From NCBI GenBank assembly GCA_024180945.1, contig JAKSGN010000023.1:1054001-1118000 (forward strand): 64,000 nt of DNA. The letters run 5' to 3'. The notes below the pieces were generated by a model. The model worked only from the letters and a program-made list of their open reading frames with translations, was not told where the DNA came from and did not search any database. Made by a program: the position numbers and the translations under genes. Origin of the DNA: Macrophomina tecta (taxonomy: Eukaryota > Ascomycota > Dothideomycetes > Botryosphaeriales > Botryosphaeriaceae). The stretch's first letter is position 1. Each line of letters starts with the position of its first letter. Shown here piece after piece: positions 19,776-30,507 of the stretch.

Positions 19776-21608
19776 ACGTGTTTCACCACTCATCCGGACA
19801 CACCAGTCATCCGGACACCCCACCAAACCTAAGACGCGTTACCGCGTAAATATTCCACCACAACGCCTTAAATCCAATTAAAATTCCTATCTAACCGTTC
19901 GTTGAATCTCAGGGCACCGGCGCATTGTGTGACCTTGAAAATGACAGTTACTGCACGTTGGCGGCGCACGTTGTCGTACAGCTGTCGCCTTTCGTTGATT
20001 AGCCTCTTCCTTCCCATTTTCTATCCCGTGAACTAAGAACTGCCCCTGCTGAGCCTGCAGAGCGCCTCTCTGTGTAATATACCTTCGCCGGTATTGCTGC
20101 TTTCGTTTTCGCCGTTGGTGAGCTATACGAAGCCCCGAATTCTCCCTTGCAAGTATTATAGCTGAATTCATCGCTATCTAATATCCTTTTACAAGTTGAC
20201 TAAATGCTTGGCTTGTCGGGCTCTGCGATTGGCGTTGGATAAGATTACGTATAAACCGAGCCTGCTTCTCTAGCTGGGCTAGAGTATGAGGTGTTTCCGA
20301 CGTTATTAAGGTGCTTGTCCGCTAGCTATGCCTGGTGGGGAGGGTGTTTTGGTGACGGTAAGTGACGACAAGACGCGTTATAGGTTATATAGTATAAGCC
20401 CCGTAGCTTAAAATCCACTTCTAATATTTTAATCCGTAAAGACTAATGGGCGCACCTTCGAGTATATTATAAGAAAGTTATCTTTGTTAATATAGTGGAT
20501 TCCTTGGCGGACGATTTCTTTGAACCTTCTGGCCGTACGAGCGCTTAAGAGGCGAGAAACAGCTTACATTAAGCGGCTAGAGAAGGTGCGATATATACGC
20601 AGGCATGCAGAGCGTGATTATATTATTTAAAATATAGTATTAGTCGAACTTAGGCGTTATATAGCTGCTATAGCCGTCGAGGATAAGTAGACGGTGGATT
20701 TCCTTAGTATAAGACTCTGTGTGCGTATTAAAGTGCTTAATCCATTCAAATCTAAGCTGGTCCGTCGTCCAGCCATTACCACTTATAGCAATTACCCAAT
20801 CGGCTAGCAGCTCTCGATACCAGTTTAATTAGTAGACCTTCCCTACTAGGATAATAAACGGCGGAATCGCCCAGCCAGACGCGTTAATGCCCTCAATTAC
20901 CGTTGTTTACTCACGGTTCCCTAGTTGCACAGTAGTTGCTCGACCGGTCGTATTAGAGCTTGTAACGACCTTAGATATTGTAATTACCCCTATCATAAAT
21001 CCTGTCTCGTTAAAATTGTAGATATCGTCGTCGAGAATACCGTATGACTGACGCGTTTCTTGGACACGTGTAAACCACGTGTTAATCGTGCCTGGGTCCT
21101 CGCATTTGGCGCGTTGTAAATGGAATTTTCGATTCCATTTCGTTTTAAGCTTAGGCTAGTTGTTAATAAAGCGAGATACCCAGTTCTTACCCACTAGCTG
21201 AGGTAAGAAATCTTGGCCGCGTGCAGCGAGTAAAGAGTCTGCTATTCTTCGTACGTCGATTATCTAAGGAGGAAATCCTCGCCGATCGAGGCTAAGGATC
21301 TACTTAATTAAAGCCTGCTCTTTAGATGGTTGCAGCTTTCGTTTCTGTGAATTAGACGCTCTCTGAGGTGTTGCTCCATTAAGTCGATCGTGGAGTGTAG
21401 ACTTTGGAATATCGTACGACGTTGCAGCCTTACGAACACTTGAAATTCCATTTTTCTAAAAGGTTTGTTTAGCAAGAAGTAGTCTACCTTCTTTCTGGAG
21501 CAATTTGAGGTTCTGTGTTGATGCCATTGTTGATTTTCGCGAAGACGCGTCTTGGGTTTGGTGGGGTGTCCGGATGACTGGTGTGTCCGGATGAGTGGTG
21601 AAACACGT
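19776..21608 (-). mobile_element. RIP-degraded pogo/Fot1-type DNA transposon (copy B2), 1,833 bp
   Basis: It begins ACGTGTTTCACC at 19776 and ends with the inverse at 21608, flanked by TA on both sides (19774-19775, 21609-21610). It is exactly as long as the intact copy A. The transposase frame runs on the minus strand from the ATG near 21523 (MASTQNLKLLQKEGRLLL) but is destroyed by many stops. A 94-codon piece of the C-terminus with the zinc knuckle survives at 19887-20171. Differences from copy A are mostly C-to-T and G-to-A transitions (RIP), except in the N-terminal DNA-binding region and the subterminal repeats, which differ in kind (AGTCATCCGGACACACC type). Confidence 0.93.
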
Positions 21609-21619
21609 TAGCTGTAACC

Positions 21620-22275
21620 GAGCCCTACCGCACCTCAACTCATTTACCTTTCCCACAAGGTACGTTCCTGTCGTCCTAAGATATATAATTGGTTGGGTTC
21701 AACCAAAGAATTGGGTTTAACACGGGCTATATCGTATTAAACAATAGAAATTAATGGAATTTAAAGAGGATAATAAGATAACTAGAGAACCAGAGTAAGG
21801 TGATGTGCTGGGGTAAGTACTTCGTGTTTTAGAAAAAGAGTGAAACACAGAAATAAAACATGAGGTTTTACAGAGAATAAATAATAATACGCAAAATACG
21901 CAAGAGACATCTTATTATGCATCTAATAGCCAAATCCTCACTAGTCTTACAACTACAACGGTGAAATCATTGCCCTAAAATTTATATACGTGTACTTCTA
22001 TTTCTTCTCATTCGTCCTATGTAGTTTAAGTTTCGATAACTTCTTTAGTTTTTGCGTAAAGTGAAGTAGAAACAGAGGTCTTTTTTAACAAATATCGAGC
22101 GGCCCTCACTTAATGTGCCGTTTTAATTTTCGTCGACAAAACTAAACTCTTTTTGATTTTTGTCGATAAAACTAAGCTACTTTCGATTTTGGACAACAAA
22201 ACTGACCCGTTTCTAAATTTTGCGAAAAGAAAAAGCTACTTTTAGAACGGAGGTGCTCTGCTGCAACCTAAGATG
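21620..22275. other. AT-rich stretch with an imperfect tandem repeat, no gene
   Basis: No coding signal. At about 22127-22225 there are three imperfect copies of a unit of about 32 bp with the core TCGACAAAACTAA / TCGATAAAACTAA / GACAACAAAACTGA, separated by CTTTTTGATTTT-like sequence. Confidence 0.5.
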
Positions 22276-22278
22276 TAT

Positions 22279-23030
22279 GGATTGGATTGGATTGGATTGG
22301 TCTAATCAGGCTACGATATCTTCTATGGAGACATAAGAGCCGTCCTATATTCAATACCACGCCTTTCATCCGTTGCTGCCTTGACTCACTTCTCAGTCCA
22401 ACTCCGTTCAGTGGTCGTGCAGCGGCTGTACCGCCCCACCCGTTCTATCCCGGCCGGATAGCCGAGCGGTCGACTTCAGGAACTGCACCGCCGCCTTGAC
22501 CACCCGCACGTCCGGCCTCCATCGCTCCTTTGGCCCATCAACCGGTTGCCCAGTCCGCCAGTCCTGCCTCCTACTCCAGCCTCCAAGCATGTAAGAAACG
22601 TCTCCCAGCCTTTTACCCGCGATACCAGCCATCTCGCTGCGAGCTTGCTGCCACCGCGGACAGACTAAGAGGACGTGTCGCACAGTCTCCATTCCCTGCC
22701 CGCATTCGCACTGCCCTGACTCCTCTTTCCGTAGCTGGAAGAGGAACTCCTGGAGAAAGCTATGGTTAGTTCGGCATTGCATGAGGATGGCTGCGCTCTT
22801 CGCATCGAGGGTGTTATACAACCGCAGTGTGTGCATGGCTCCGGATCAGCGCGTTGGCAGGCCACTGAGCAGGAGCCGGCTGACCAGGACATGGCCCTCC
22901 CATCGGTTGCATCCAATGCGCTGGTGTTTCTACAGGAGTGGATCACAGCGGGGAGAAAAGGCAAGAGTTCACGCAAACCCCAATGGGATATGTTTGTGAA
23001 GGGAAGGCATTGAGACCAGAACATCCCTTT
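22279..23030 (-). mobile_element. 5'-truncated Tad1-like LINE fragment, 3' end of ORF2
   Basis: The minus strand encodes the cysteine-rich end of a non-LTR retrotransposon ORF2: QCECGQGMETVRHVLLVCPRW, then VDGPKERWRPDVRVVKAAVQ and FLKSTARL before the stop at 22408. The pattern CxCGxxxETVxHxLLxCPRW is typical of fungal Tad1-clade elements. Upstream the reading frame is broken and only about 0.6 kb of coding sequence remains, so it was 5'-truncated, as LINEs usually are. The 3' end (left side, 22279-22301) is a short run of the pentamer GGATT on the plus strand (AATCC on the element strand), probably the element's simple-repeat tail. Confidence 0.75.
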
Positions 23031-23249
23031 TTCTCAGGGACATATGCCGTCTCCTTGCCAATGGAGTCAAGTGGAGGTTTGGCTGAAGGTTTCGCGCAAG
23101 AAATCGGTAGCTCGGATTCGGACAGTTATGATGAGTTTGAGGATGGTGATTTTTCTCCCGCTGGGAAAACTTCACCCGGAACGTCCGCGGTATCGCCACA
23201 GCATACATTCAAACGGCAATATTGGTTGAGAAGCTTTCATGAAGTCGCG

Positions 23250-24046
23250 TAATCGATGCTAATATGTGGCTTCGAAAGGCTTTGCAGCTCGTAGACAACG
23301 TTGAAATTGTTACCGATATTCTGCAGCACGTTGGAGAGACGCTTTGGTGTACATTTGCCAGATTGGTTTGTTGTTCTAGCTATTTCTCGAACAATTTCAT
23401 CAAAAGTTGCCCATCACTTTGATGATCAGCATATTTCGTTCCCATATCCACCCTTCCAACGTGTCATCTACAAGTAAATATTCAGTCTCGCACGAGCAGC
23501 TACTAGCTGCTTTTAGCATCTAGCTAGTATTATCCTCAACTATCTTGGTCTTCTGAAAAAGTTTATGTAGTGGAGTTGAAATGTTACAGGCCTTTCGGCT
23601 TAACGAGCGGCAGTGCTTAGAACATGATAGTACCTGGTGTGGGCTTTAGCCACCATGTACGCCAAAGCTCAGTAATATCAAGTTATCGACCACATTGCTG
23701 GTCGGCGGCTAGATTATTCTATCCCGCGTCCGGATTTTACACAAATCGCTGGGCCCAAAAAGCACGAGGCCAGATCTGCATGAGAATGGAATTTGCATTT
23801 GATCGAGGAAAGGTTTGGTGTTGGATTTTGGAGCGAATGAGTGAGGTCAGAAAAGAGACTAACTTAGATTTTGCCTGCCTGCCCAAGAGGGAGGTTAATA
23901 GGCTTGCTTATATACATGAATGTGTGCTAGAATAGCTGAGGAGAATGGAAGCCGATATTTCTATCCGAGGCTTGTGACGATGAGGGGTTGTGAGGAGGTT
24001 GCAAAGAGTAAGTTAGGATGTTCTAGTACAATCTGTATGCAGGTAA
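23250..24046. other. Stretch with no supported gene
   Basis: About 0.8 kb. A 103-codon open frame at 23624-23935 shows no motif. I see nothing I can defend. Confidence 0.35.
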
Positions 24047-24256
24047 ATGATGGGGCAGAAAAGTGAGGATTTGGTGCAAGAAAATAAGAATTTCAGGCAA
24101 GAAAATGAGGATTTGGTGCGAGAAAATGATGGATTGGGCAAGAATATGAGGGTCGTAGAGCAGAAAGTGGGGATTTGGAGCAAAAAAAAATTTAAATTTT
24201 TTTTAACGGTTCAGCGAAAGAAAACAAGAGCTGTGGAGGAAAATGAGGTTCGTTAA
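24047..24256 (+). other. Short coiled-coil-like open frame with internal repeats
   Basis: A 69-codon frame from an ATG reads as imperfect repeats of LVQENKNFRQENEDLVRENDG, a heptad-like pattern rich in Glu, Asn and Lys. The DNA repeat unit (CAAGAAAATGAGGATTTGGTG) recurs three times. It could be a fragment of a coiled-coil gene or a chance expansion of a tandem repeat. No gene structure is evident around it. Confidence 0.25.
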
Positions 24257-24710
24257 TTAGACAGGCATGGGCCGTGCTTTAGATAGGGGTTACCGGTCCT
24301 AGTCTTAGGTGCGTGAAGATAAATAAGCTATGATTGTCAGTAATTGTTTTTGCGAGCTGTTCTCTGTGCCGATAGAAAAGGGTTTGCGCCTGGTGGAGTT
24401 CTGCAAAAGTTCATTTAAGTTGGTATCTCCGGCCGATGCGATATCCTAGTACACATTTGTTGGTGCAAATTTGTTGGACTGTTCGAGTCTTAGCACTGTT
24501 GCTGGTCAAAGGAGTAGATATTGCAGGAGATGGTAGGTGGTGCTACGGGTGCCCGGGGTATATTAATCTGTCAAGTAAAGAATGCGCTAACTAACAATAT
24601 TAAATACAATCGATGTGTTGACATAGACGCACGAATACTTAACATGCAAGTCAGATACCGATCTTCAATGACGAGGCCGACAAGAACACGCAACTCTCAA
24701 CAACGGACAC

Positions 24711-25815
24711 ATGACTGCAATGGAGCCCTGCACACACACCGCCAAACTTACAATTAACAGCGTCCCAAACGAAGTTATACATGATATTCTTGCACATGCA
24801 GCGGAGATGAACTCCCACCAGACGGTATCCTACGCATTCGGCCTATCATGCACAACAGTATCTCGACACAAGCCAGAGAAATACGTCAAGGCACCGCTTG
24901 CCCCAGATATCCTCCGATGGAACAGCACGTATGAAATCAGACAGGTCTGCACTCTGTGGCATGCCTGGGCTCTCGACTACGCCCTAAGAGAAATATATTT
25001 TCAAAAGGCTCGAGGGTGTGAGAGATGGGCTGAACTGCCCTGGAAACGTGGTAAGCAATGCAATCTGCCAATGTACGACTCGCAGAGTGACTCTGCTAAT
25101 TTTGATATTTCCTTCAATGTCTCAGACACGTACGGAGTGTATGAGCTCGTCCAATGGCCATCTGGGGCCGTTGTAAACCGTAACCGAATGGCCCCGCTAA
25201 GCTCCACGCAGAACCTGCTGTCGCGCTACCCTCAAATCGCCGCAAGCATCCGTCGTGTCTTCATCCACGGGTTTTACGAATACTCAGCTGATATGCACAT
25301 CTACGCAGTGCTAAGGCAATGCGTCAACATGACCAAGCTCACAATTCCGTGGACGCTGCTCCGACGGTTAGACGATCGCCAGTGGAAGATGCTCCTCCGC
25401 GCTGATAGAGCATGCGCACTGGAGTCTCTGCACATCCATGCATCGTACTTGGGAAATGATGCTATCTCGGAGCCGTGCAGCCACAAGGACCTTAGACCCT
25501 GGCATTATCCAAGAGTAAGCCTCCATAAAATCAGGTGTTTGAGGCTCTCCGGTAACACAAATGCTGTCCCATTCGACGACAAAGATCTTTGCGCGGTCGG
25601 ACGCACGGCGACTGGTCTGAGAGAGCTTTATATAGATTCTGTGGACACGATTACCATCGAAGGTAAGTTCTAATTATCTAGGAGTGGCGAGCAAGAGTGT
25701 AACGGGTAGTAACTTTATTTCACACGCAGGCGTAAAGAGTCTCGCGCACACATGTCGCTCATCCTTACGCGTAGTAGAGCATCCTCTAATAAATCCTCTT
25801 CACCCCGTTGTGTAA
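24711..25815 (+). CDS. F-box-like protein of unknown target, two exons
   Basis: Exons 24711-25662 and 25730-25815 give 345 aa. The 67-nt intron has a GTAAGT donor and a CGCAG acceptor, and splicing continues the frame as TITIEGVKSLAHTCRSSLRV. The N-terminus has an F-box-like segment (INSVPNEVIHDILAHAAEMN, about residues 16-35), followed by a region typical of fungal F-box-like proteins (VCTLWHAWALDYALREIYF) and leucine-rich segments (MTKLTIPWTLLRRL, ALESLHIHASYL, LRELYIDSVDTITI) suggesting irregular LRR-like strands. F-box proteins bring substrates to SCF ubiquitin ligases. The substrate is unknown. The ending is short compared with similar proteins, so the C-terminus may be cut. Confidence 0.6.
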
Positions 25816-26693
25816 CATATAAGAAATAGTAGAGGTTAAATGGAAGCAGATAATAACAGCTGGTTTAATGTGTCTTGGCGTCGCTCCATCTTATGTGCAT
25901 CATCTTCTCAAAGAGACAATTTAACTTAAAGCGACTCATTACGCCCCTATAATCTCTTCGAAGAGAGCACGACACATAGATTCTAGGCTAACTGCTAGTT
26001 TCTCTCTCTCATCATTCTTCTGGGTAATTGGTCTTTATGCTGGCAATCATTATCAAACCATCGGCTCTAGCGAATCATCGAGCCGTTGGCCAACTGTACT
26101 AACAACCTCATACACCCTGGACTCATTAGACAGTTCGCCTTAGGGCGCATATACCTGTCATCGTCGGTTGCACTTATAACTGAGATGTTGTTCCACCCGT
26201 CTACTGCTTCATGAACATGGATCAGCAAGGTGAGAGGCTGTGCGATAATTCAATGCGGTCAGTCTGGTGACTGCATAGGGCTGAGCTTGAAACAGTGACC
26301 TTTTCGGTTTAATTTTTTTTTTTTTTAAAAAAAAGCAACTAAGTTATTGCCGGGATGGGTTTGCGGACAACAAATACGACGCCTCATTCCCTTTCCACCA
26401 GCCGTCCAATGCGTTTAAGCTGCTTAGCCTTCGCAGTTATTTTGCATGATCGTGGTAGAGCGCGGCTGTTGAAGGCGAATGCAACCGCGGGGGTCCTGAA
26501 AATAGACCTCGAATACGACTGGATCCTCAAACGGTTACTCCAGACCAATGCGGCGGTACTACTTTGTCGATTTGGCTATATTTGTGGCAGTCGTACTCTA
26601 GACCGTGGTGCGATCCAGACGCTTGTCCGTTGCTTATATCTGGGTCTTCTGCTAGATGGTCGTGCACAGTCAGGGCTTTTGTGTCTCGCCAAA

Positions 26694-27449
26694 TCATCTG
26701 TATATGACCTTGTAGGAATAGTTCCCAGTGAGACACAGTATGTCGCTGCTCATGAAATATCGGAAGCTAGAGCATGTCTTTTCGCCCAACCGATCTCCCT
26801 GGGTTTTAATCGCCTGTTTTAGGCCCACATATGTGTCGAACCCCAATTTGCGGCCCTTTCGCAGGCTTTTGATGTGGCGGAGCGTTTCTATCGGCCCTAT
26901 TGTCAGGACGTAATTGAAGTACCACTCAATCTCTGGCAGTGAATCGCTCAGAGGACTCTGACTAGTGGCCTTGAAAATCAGCAGGCGCAAGGCGATCCAT
27001 ATGTCGCGGACGTTCGAGAGTATTCGGACTCTTTCGCTCGGCATTGCTATCTTCTGTAGGATATCAGCCATAGCAGAGGCTCTGCTTTGAGACCCGCATT
27101 CGGAGTAGAATCTTTTATCCCTTCGTAGGAGATTCGACCCTCCGAAGCGGCCACAAACGTAGGCGATGACCCATAAGGCCTTTTCTTGTGCCTGATCGTC
27201 TTCTATTATGGTAGACTGAACTGTACAGCCGCTCGCCAGCCTTCCGGACACCGGTCCACCGCTTGTAATTAGACTACGAATCTCGGCGAACTGCTGGAGT
27301 ACTCTCCGATACTCCTCTGAGCTGACGAGGGCCGAAACCGATGTCAAGTATAGCTTAGCGACCGAAGGTATCGAATTCAGCGGAGGCGGCGGCAAAACTT
27401 TGTCAGTGTCGCTCGCGCTTGTCCTTTTCTCCGGGAGAGATTGTGACAT
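26694..27449 (-). CDS. Uncharacterised protein, member 1 of a three-copy family
   Basis: A single-exon 251-aa protein from the ATG at 27449. It is strongly similar to the protein at 55534-56289, which is also exactly 251 aa, and more distantly to that at 53662-54678. Shared landmarks in order: LPPPPLNSIPS near residue 25, EEYRRVLQQFAEIRSLI, EKALWVIAYVCGRFGGSNLL, FYSECGSQSRASAMADILQK, a long helical stretch, WYFNYVLTIGPIETLRHIKS, and LTGNYSYK near the end. No signal peptide or membrane helix, no catalytic motif I recognise; it looks like an all-helical soluble protein. The frame is intact and free of RIP. Function unknown. Confidence 0.7.
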   Translation of the reverse strand: MSQSLPEKRTSASDTDKVLPPPPLNSIPSVAKLYLTSVSALVSSEEYRRVLQQFAEIRSLITSGGPVSGRLASGCTVQSTIIEDDQAQEKALWVIAYVCGRFGGSNLLRRDKRFYSECGSQSRASAMADILQKIAMPSERVRILSNVRDIWIALRLLIFKATSQSPLSDSLPEIEWYFNYVLTIGPIETLRHIKSLRKGRKLGFDTYVGLKQAIKTQGDRLGEKTCSSFRYFMSSDILCLTGNYSYKVIYR

Positions 27450-27904
27450 CCCTGTAAAGTGCAGCCTCAATCTCTAGATACGCGAACGAGGCTCGATGAC
27501 TCCGATATAGTAATTTAGATGGTATTCCTATCGTTCACGAGCCCTGTTGAAACACGTCGTCACGTAGAGAAACAGTGGGTATGATGGAGCATGGCTTTTG
27601 GCCTCAAATTATATGTCCACAGCAGCATTTATCTTGTCAGCAGGCGCGCAGTTACGAGATGTGATTGGGTATAATCATCCTTATATTATTTATCTGGATT
27701 TGATTACGGTAGCTTTGGAAATGACTTTAGAGTGTCAGCATATAGCAAGCTCAATGATTTGCCAAGTATATGATTTGGGATAGGGTATTGTTGGAATATC
27801 ACGTGTGTGTACAATAAACTTTATCTCAGTCGCGGAAGATGGCGGGTCTTTAGGCCACCCATCAATTGAATTATCGATCATCATCACAATCCAATAATTA
27901 TTTG

Positions 27905-27975
27905 GCGTGCTTCACCAGTTATCCGGACACACCAGTTATCCCGACATCCCACCAAGCCTAAGACGTGTCTTCGCT
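27905..27975 (+). mobile_element. Solo terminal repeat of a pogo-type element (about 70 bp)
   Basis: GCGTGCTTCACCAGTTATCC and the following subterminal repeats match the left end of copies B1 and B2, with several C-to-T type changes, through the CTTCGC that ends the inverted repeat. No element body or right end follows. It is a fragment left by deletion or by imprecise excision. Confidence 0.7.
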
Positions 27976-28073
27976 CTTGTGCTTCTTTCAAGGGGAAATT
28001 ATATATTTCCAGGCCAGACTATCTGATGGAAAATGAGCTCAATCACCTCCGTTGTATGCTATTGGATAGTATT

Positions 28074-28165
28074 CATACACTCATTAATGTATATAAGCAA
28101 GCCGATCTACCTTGCTTTGAGGAGACAGGCAGAACCTACTCCTTCTCACCTCACAACTCGCCTCT
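28074..28165 (+). repeat. Dispersed repeat with TATA-like core, copy C (partial)
   Basis: CACTCATTAATGTATATAAG followed by CAAG, then GAGACAGGCAGAA and a C/T-rich tail, matches the cores of the copies at 36405-36610 and 39243-39485. The TATATAAG box followed by a pyrimidine-rich segment resembles the promoter part of an LTR. Confidence 0.55.
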
Positions 28166-28218
28166 CAACAGCCCGTGAAATTACCTAACTGCATTCTGCG
28201 TGACAACAAAGATTGACC

Positions 28219-28962
28219 CTAGTTAAAGATCATATACGTATTTACGAGTTGCTGGATCTCTGGAAGATGGGGCATTCTAAGAACCCTGTCTACTACATGA
28301 GTATTAATCCTTTGCTTCTCCGGATCAGAGGCGCGCCGAAATCTGGGAATGCCCCACTGGCTGCGTACACGGTAGCATAGTTGTAAAAGGTTGCGTGCTG
28401 TTCTCGCTTTCAATGGGTAAGTTGGGGGGAGGCCAGGCTCTTGATGTCGACGCTTCTGACCCGGTGGAAACCAACGCCTGAACTCGCTTTCGATTTCACG
28501 CCAGTTCATGTTGCGGATTGCCGCGCAGATCATGACGAACGCGCGCTCGTCCTCACCGTAGCCGCACCGTTGCGCACGAATGGCGCCTGGCAGAGTCGAT
28601 GTCTTTGTTTCAGGCTTTTCGTGGTTGTAGAAGCGAAAGACAGGAGAACGGGAATAAGATCGACCAGTGATGTAAGATTCGCCTCTCGGACGGATTCTTT
28701 GTATGACTGCTGGATGATAACAGCTTCGAACGGGTCCGCAGCGGTTCGAGACCGCCTCAACGGTCTTGCACTCATGTTGGTATGCCATATCTCTTCCGCC
28801 GTTCGTTTGAACGCCCGTGCGAATAATAAAGTTGAGGTCGCGGCTGGCGTTCCGAGAGCCCTTGACTGCGTTTGTCGAGTGATCATTTCGCGCGTTCGAG
28901 CGTTGCACGCTTGGTGCGATAAAGTCGAGAGACATTCTGTTCTGAAATTTGTGATGGCGCAT
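28219..28962 (-). CDS. Protein with SANT/Myb-like DNA-binding region
   Basis: A single-exon 247-aa protein from the ATG at 28962. The C-terminal half (about residues 135-210) has the pattern of a fungal SANT/Myb-like domain: EDERAFVMICAAIRNMNWRE, then IESEFRRWFPPGQKRR, then GLPPTYPLKARTARNLLQLC and YRVRSQWGIP. An acidic start, tryptophans at helix ends and a basic recognition segment fit DNA binding. The N-terminal 130 residues are basic and low in complexity, without motifs. An opposite-strand open frame covers the same DNA but shows no protein-like pattern. Likely nuclear; targets unknown. Confidence 0.55.
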   Translation of the reverse strand: MRHHKFQNRMSLDFIAPSVQRSNARNDHSTNAVKGSRNASRDLNFIIRTGVQTNGGRDMAYQHECKTVEAVSNRCGPVRSCYHPAVIQRIRPRGESYITGRSYSRSPVFRFYNHEKPETKTSTLPGAIRAQRCGYGEDERAFVMICAAIRNMNWREIESEFRRWFPPGQKRRHQEPGLPPTYPLKARTARNLLQLCYRVRSQWGIPRFRRASDPEKQRINTHVVDRVLRMPHLPEIQQLVNTYMIFN

Positions 28963-29243
28963 GGTCCTGCGAGCCTCAAAATGGGAACCAGTTCGCGAAA
29001 ACTGACGGTGGAAAATCTGGTTGTTCTTCTACTAATGAGTGGCGCTGGCTATAGATATTTACACTATAGCCGAGGTAAGCTTAACTAAATCAGGCATTAA
29101 GGCATTGATCAGCCAACGATTGGGCTCATGTTCCATCAAATAACATTAGTTCTAGCTAAGGGAAAAGCTCGGCTTGCGCAGAATCAAAGAGATGAATCTC
29201 AAAGCTCACGAGATGAAGGTCGCCCACCGAGGCAGGTGTCCTA

Positions 29244-29963
29244 TTACACAAAAATGAAGGCGACTTCATTAAAATTCGCTTTGTCGCCATTTTTTCTCGG
29301 GTTTAGTATACTCCCATCCTCTGTATTGAGCACTTTCTGCTTCTCGGTGGTCAAACAGATTCTAGCCCCAAACTTCCTTGTCCAATCTTCTGAAATGTCT
29401 ATTGATAGCTTTGCTGTTGCATTTTTAAGTATAAAAGGATCTTCGTGTAGACAGAGATACGAAATAGAGAATCGGTTCCCATCTTCGAATGCCACGAGAT
29501 CATGGAGAATATTGTCAGGTAGTTGTTGTGGTACAGCCATGTGATCAACCGGGTTGGAATCCAAGTTGCGTCGTAGGTTTGCATCCAAGTCGAAGAGCTT
29601 GATTTTGGAATCCGCTATCGGCCACATTAAGACAGGTTTCTTCTCTGAATCAAATGTTAAAACGGGTTCTGGCTCTGTGTAGGTTGCGCTCCTGAGAAAT
29701 ATTGCGATGAGCTCATTATCTAGGGCCTCCTCTTTGCTGCTAGGGCCGATGAGAGTTCCGAAGTCAAGAATCTCCCCGCTAATACCTCTCGCGGCGAATC
29801 CAATAACGACGTCGTCCGACCACCTGCATCGGTCTGAACCGGGTTCGGTAGCTCTGGCAAGCAATGTGTCCAAGCCTCGGCCAACAAGTGTAAAGGTAGG
29901 AACGATTTTGCATAGGTTTCGGATAGCCTCTTCGCCCCTAAAGATGCGCAAAATCTGGTCCAT
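29244..29963 (-). CDS. Uncharacterised protein, about 239 aa
   Basis: An open frame from the ATG at 29963 (the frame stays open 27 codons further upstream without another ATG, so a 5' exon may exist). The protein is acidic with mixed strands and helices (blocks VVIGFAARGISGEILDFGTL, ISIDISEDW-like, LDANLRRNLDSNPVDHM). No family recognised, no signal peptide or membrane helix. The frame is long for this composition and has no RIP-like stops, so it is probably a real gene. Confidence 0.5.
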   Translation of the reverse strand: MDQILRIFRGEEAIRNLCKIVPTFTLVGRGLDTLLARATEPGSDRCRWSDDVVIGFAARGISGEILDFGTLIGPSSKEEALDNELIAIFLRSATYTEPEPVLTFDSEKKPVLMWPIADSKIKLFDLDANLRRNLDSNPVDHMAVPQQLPDNILHDLVAFEDGNRFSISYLCLHEDPFILKNATAKLSIDISEDWTRKFGARICLTTEKQKVLNTEDGSILNPRKNGDKANFNEVAFIFV

Positions 29964-30507
29964 GAATATTGACGATCCGCGAGGTGTCAGGAAGTCCGAA
30001 AGCTCATACGAGTTGCTTGAAAACGCGGTGGGATTACTTTGCAAAGCCTGCGCTTGACCGCAAGAATGTCAGCTAGATTATGCACCTTTTATGAGCGCGG
30101 GGAAGGCTTATAGAAGTAGAGTAGATTGCGGGGTGGCATACAGTGTCGGTGGAAAGAGCAAAACTCGGACTTGATTACGCCCTTCGAGGCGAGTGAAAGG
30201 TTTTATACCCTTCTATCGGAAAAACCTTTGCGCTACGGTACGCTCTTGGCTGTAAGGCGATGATGGTAAATCGGGGATCCGTTCCTCAGGAAGCTGCGAC
30301 GCAGCCGCCCGCTCAAGAATTACTCCGCCAAGACAGGTCACGTGTTGTACGAGGGTCAGCGCTTGAAGCACGGCTTGGCAAAAGTGCCCGCCCATTTAGA
30401 GCACCTCAAGGAGGGGAAGCCTTATAAGTTCCATCTTCCCACCTACTTACTTCCTCATCCTGCTGCGAACTAGAAGACCGCGCAAGCCCGCACAGATTGG
30501 ACTCACA

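Noticed and set aside
22445..22490. tRNA-like A-box (GGATAGCCGAGCGGTC)
   Set aside because: No B-box or cloverleaf follows at the right distance, and the sequence lies inside the coding end of a LINE.
26355..26822. 155-codon plus-strand open frame overlapping family member 1
   Set aside because: Antisense overlap with a gene that has a clear paralogue; no independent support.
28441..29088. Long plus-strand open frame of 215 codons
   Set aside because: It is antisense to the SANT-like gene and its translation shows no protein-like pattern; likely a shadow frame.
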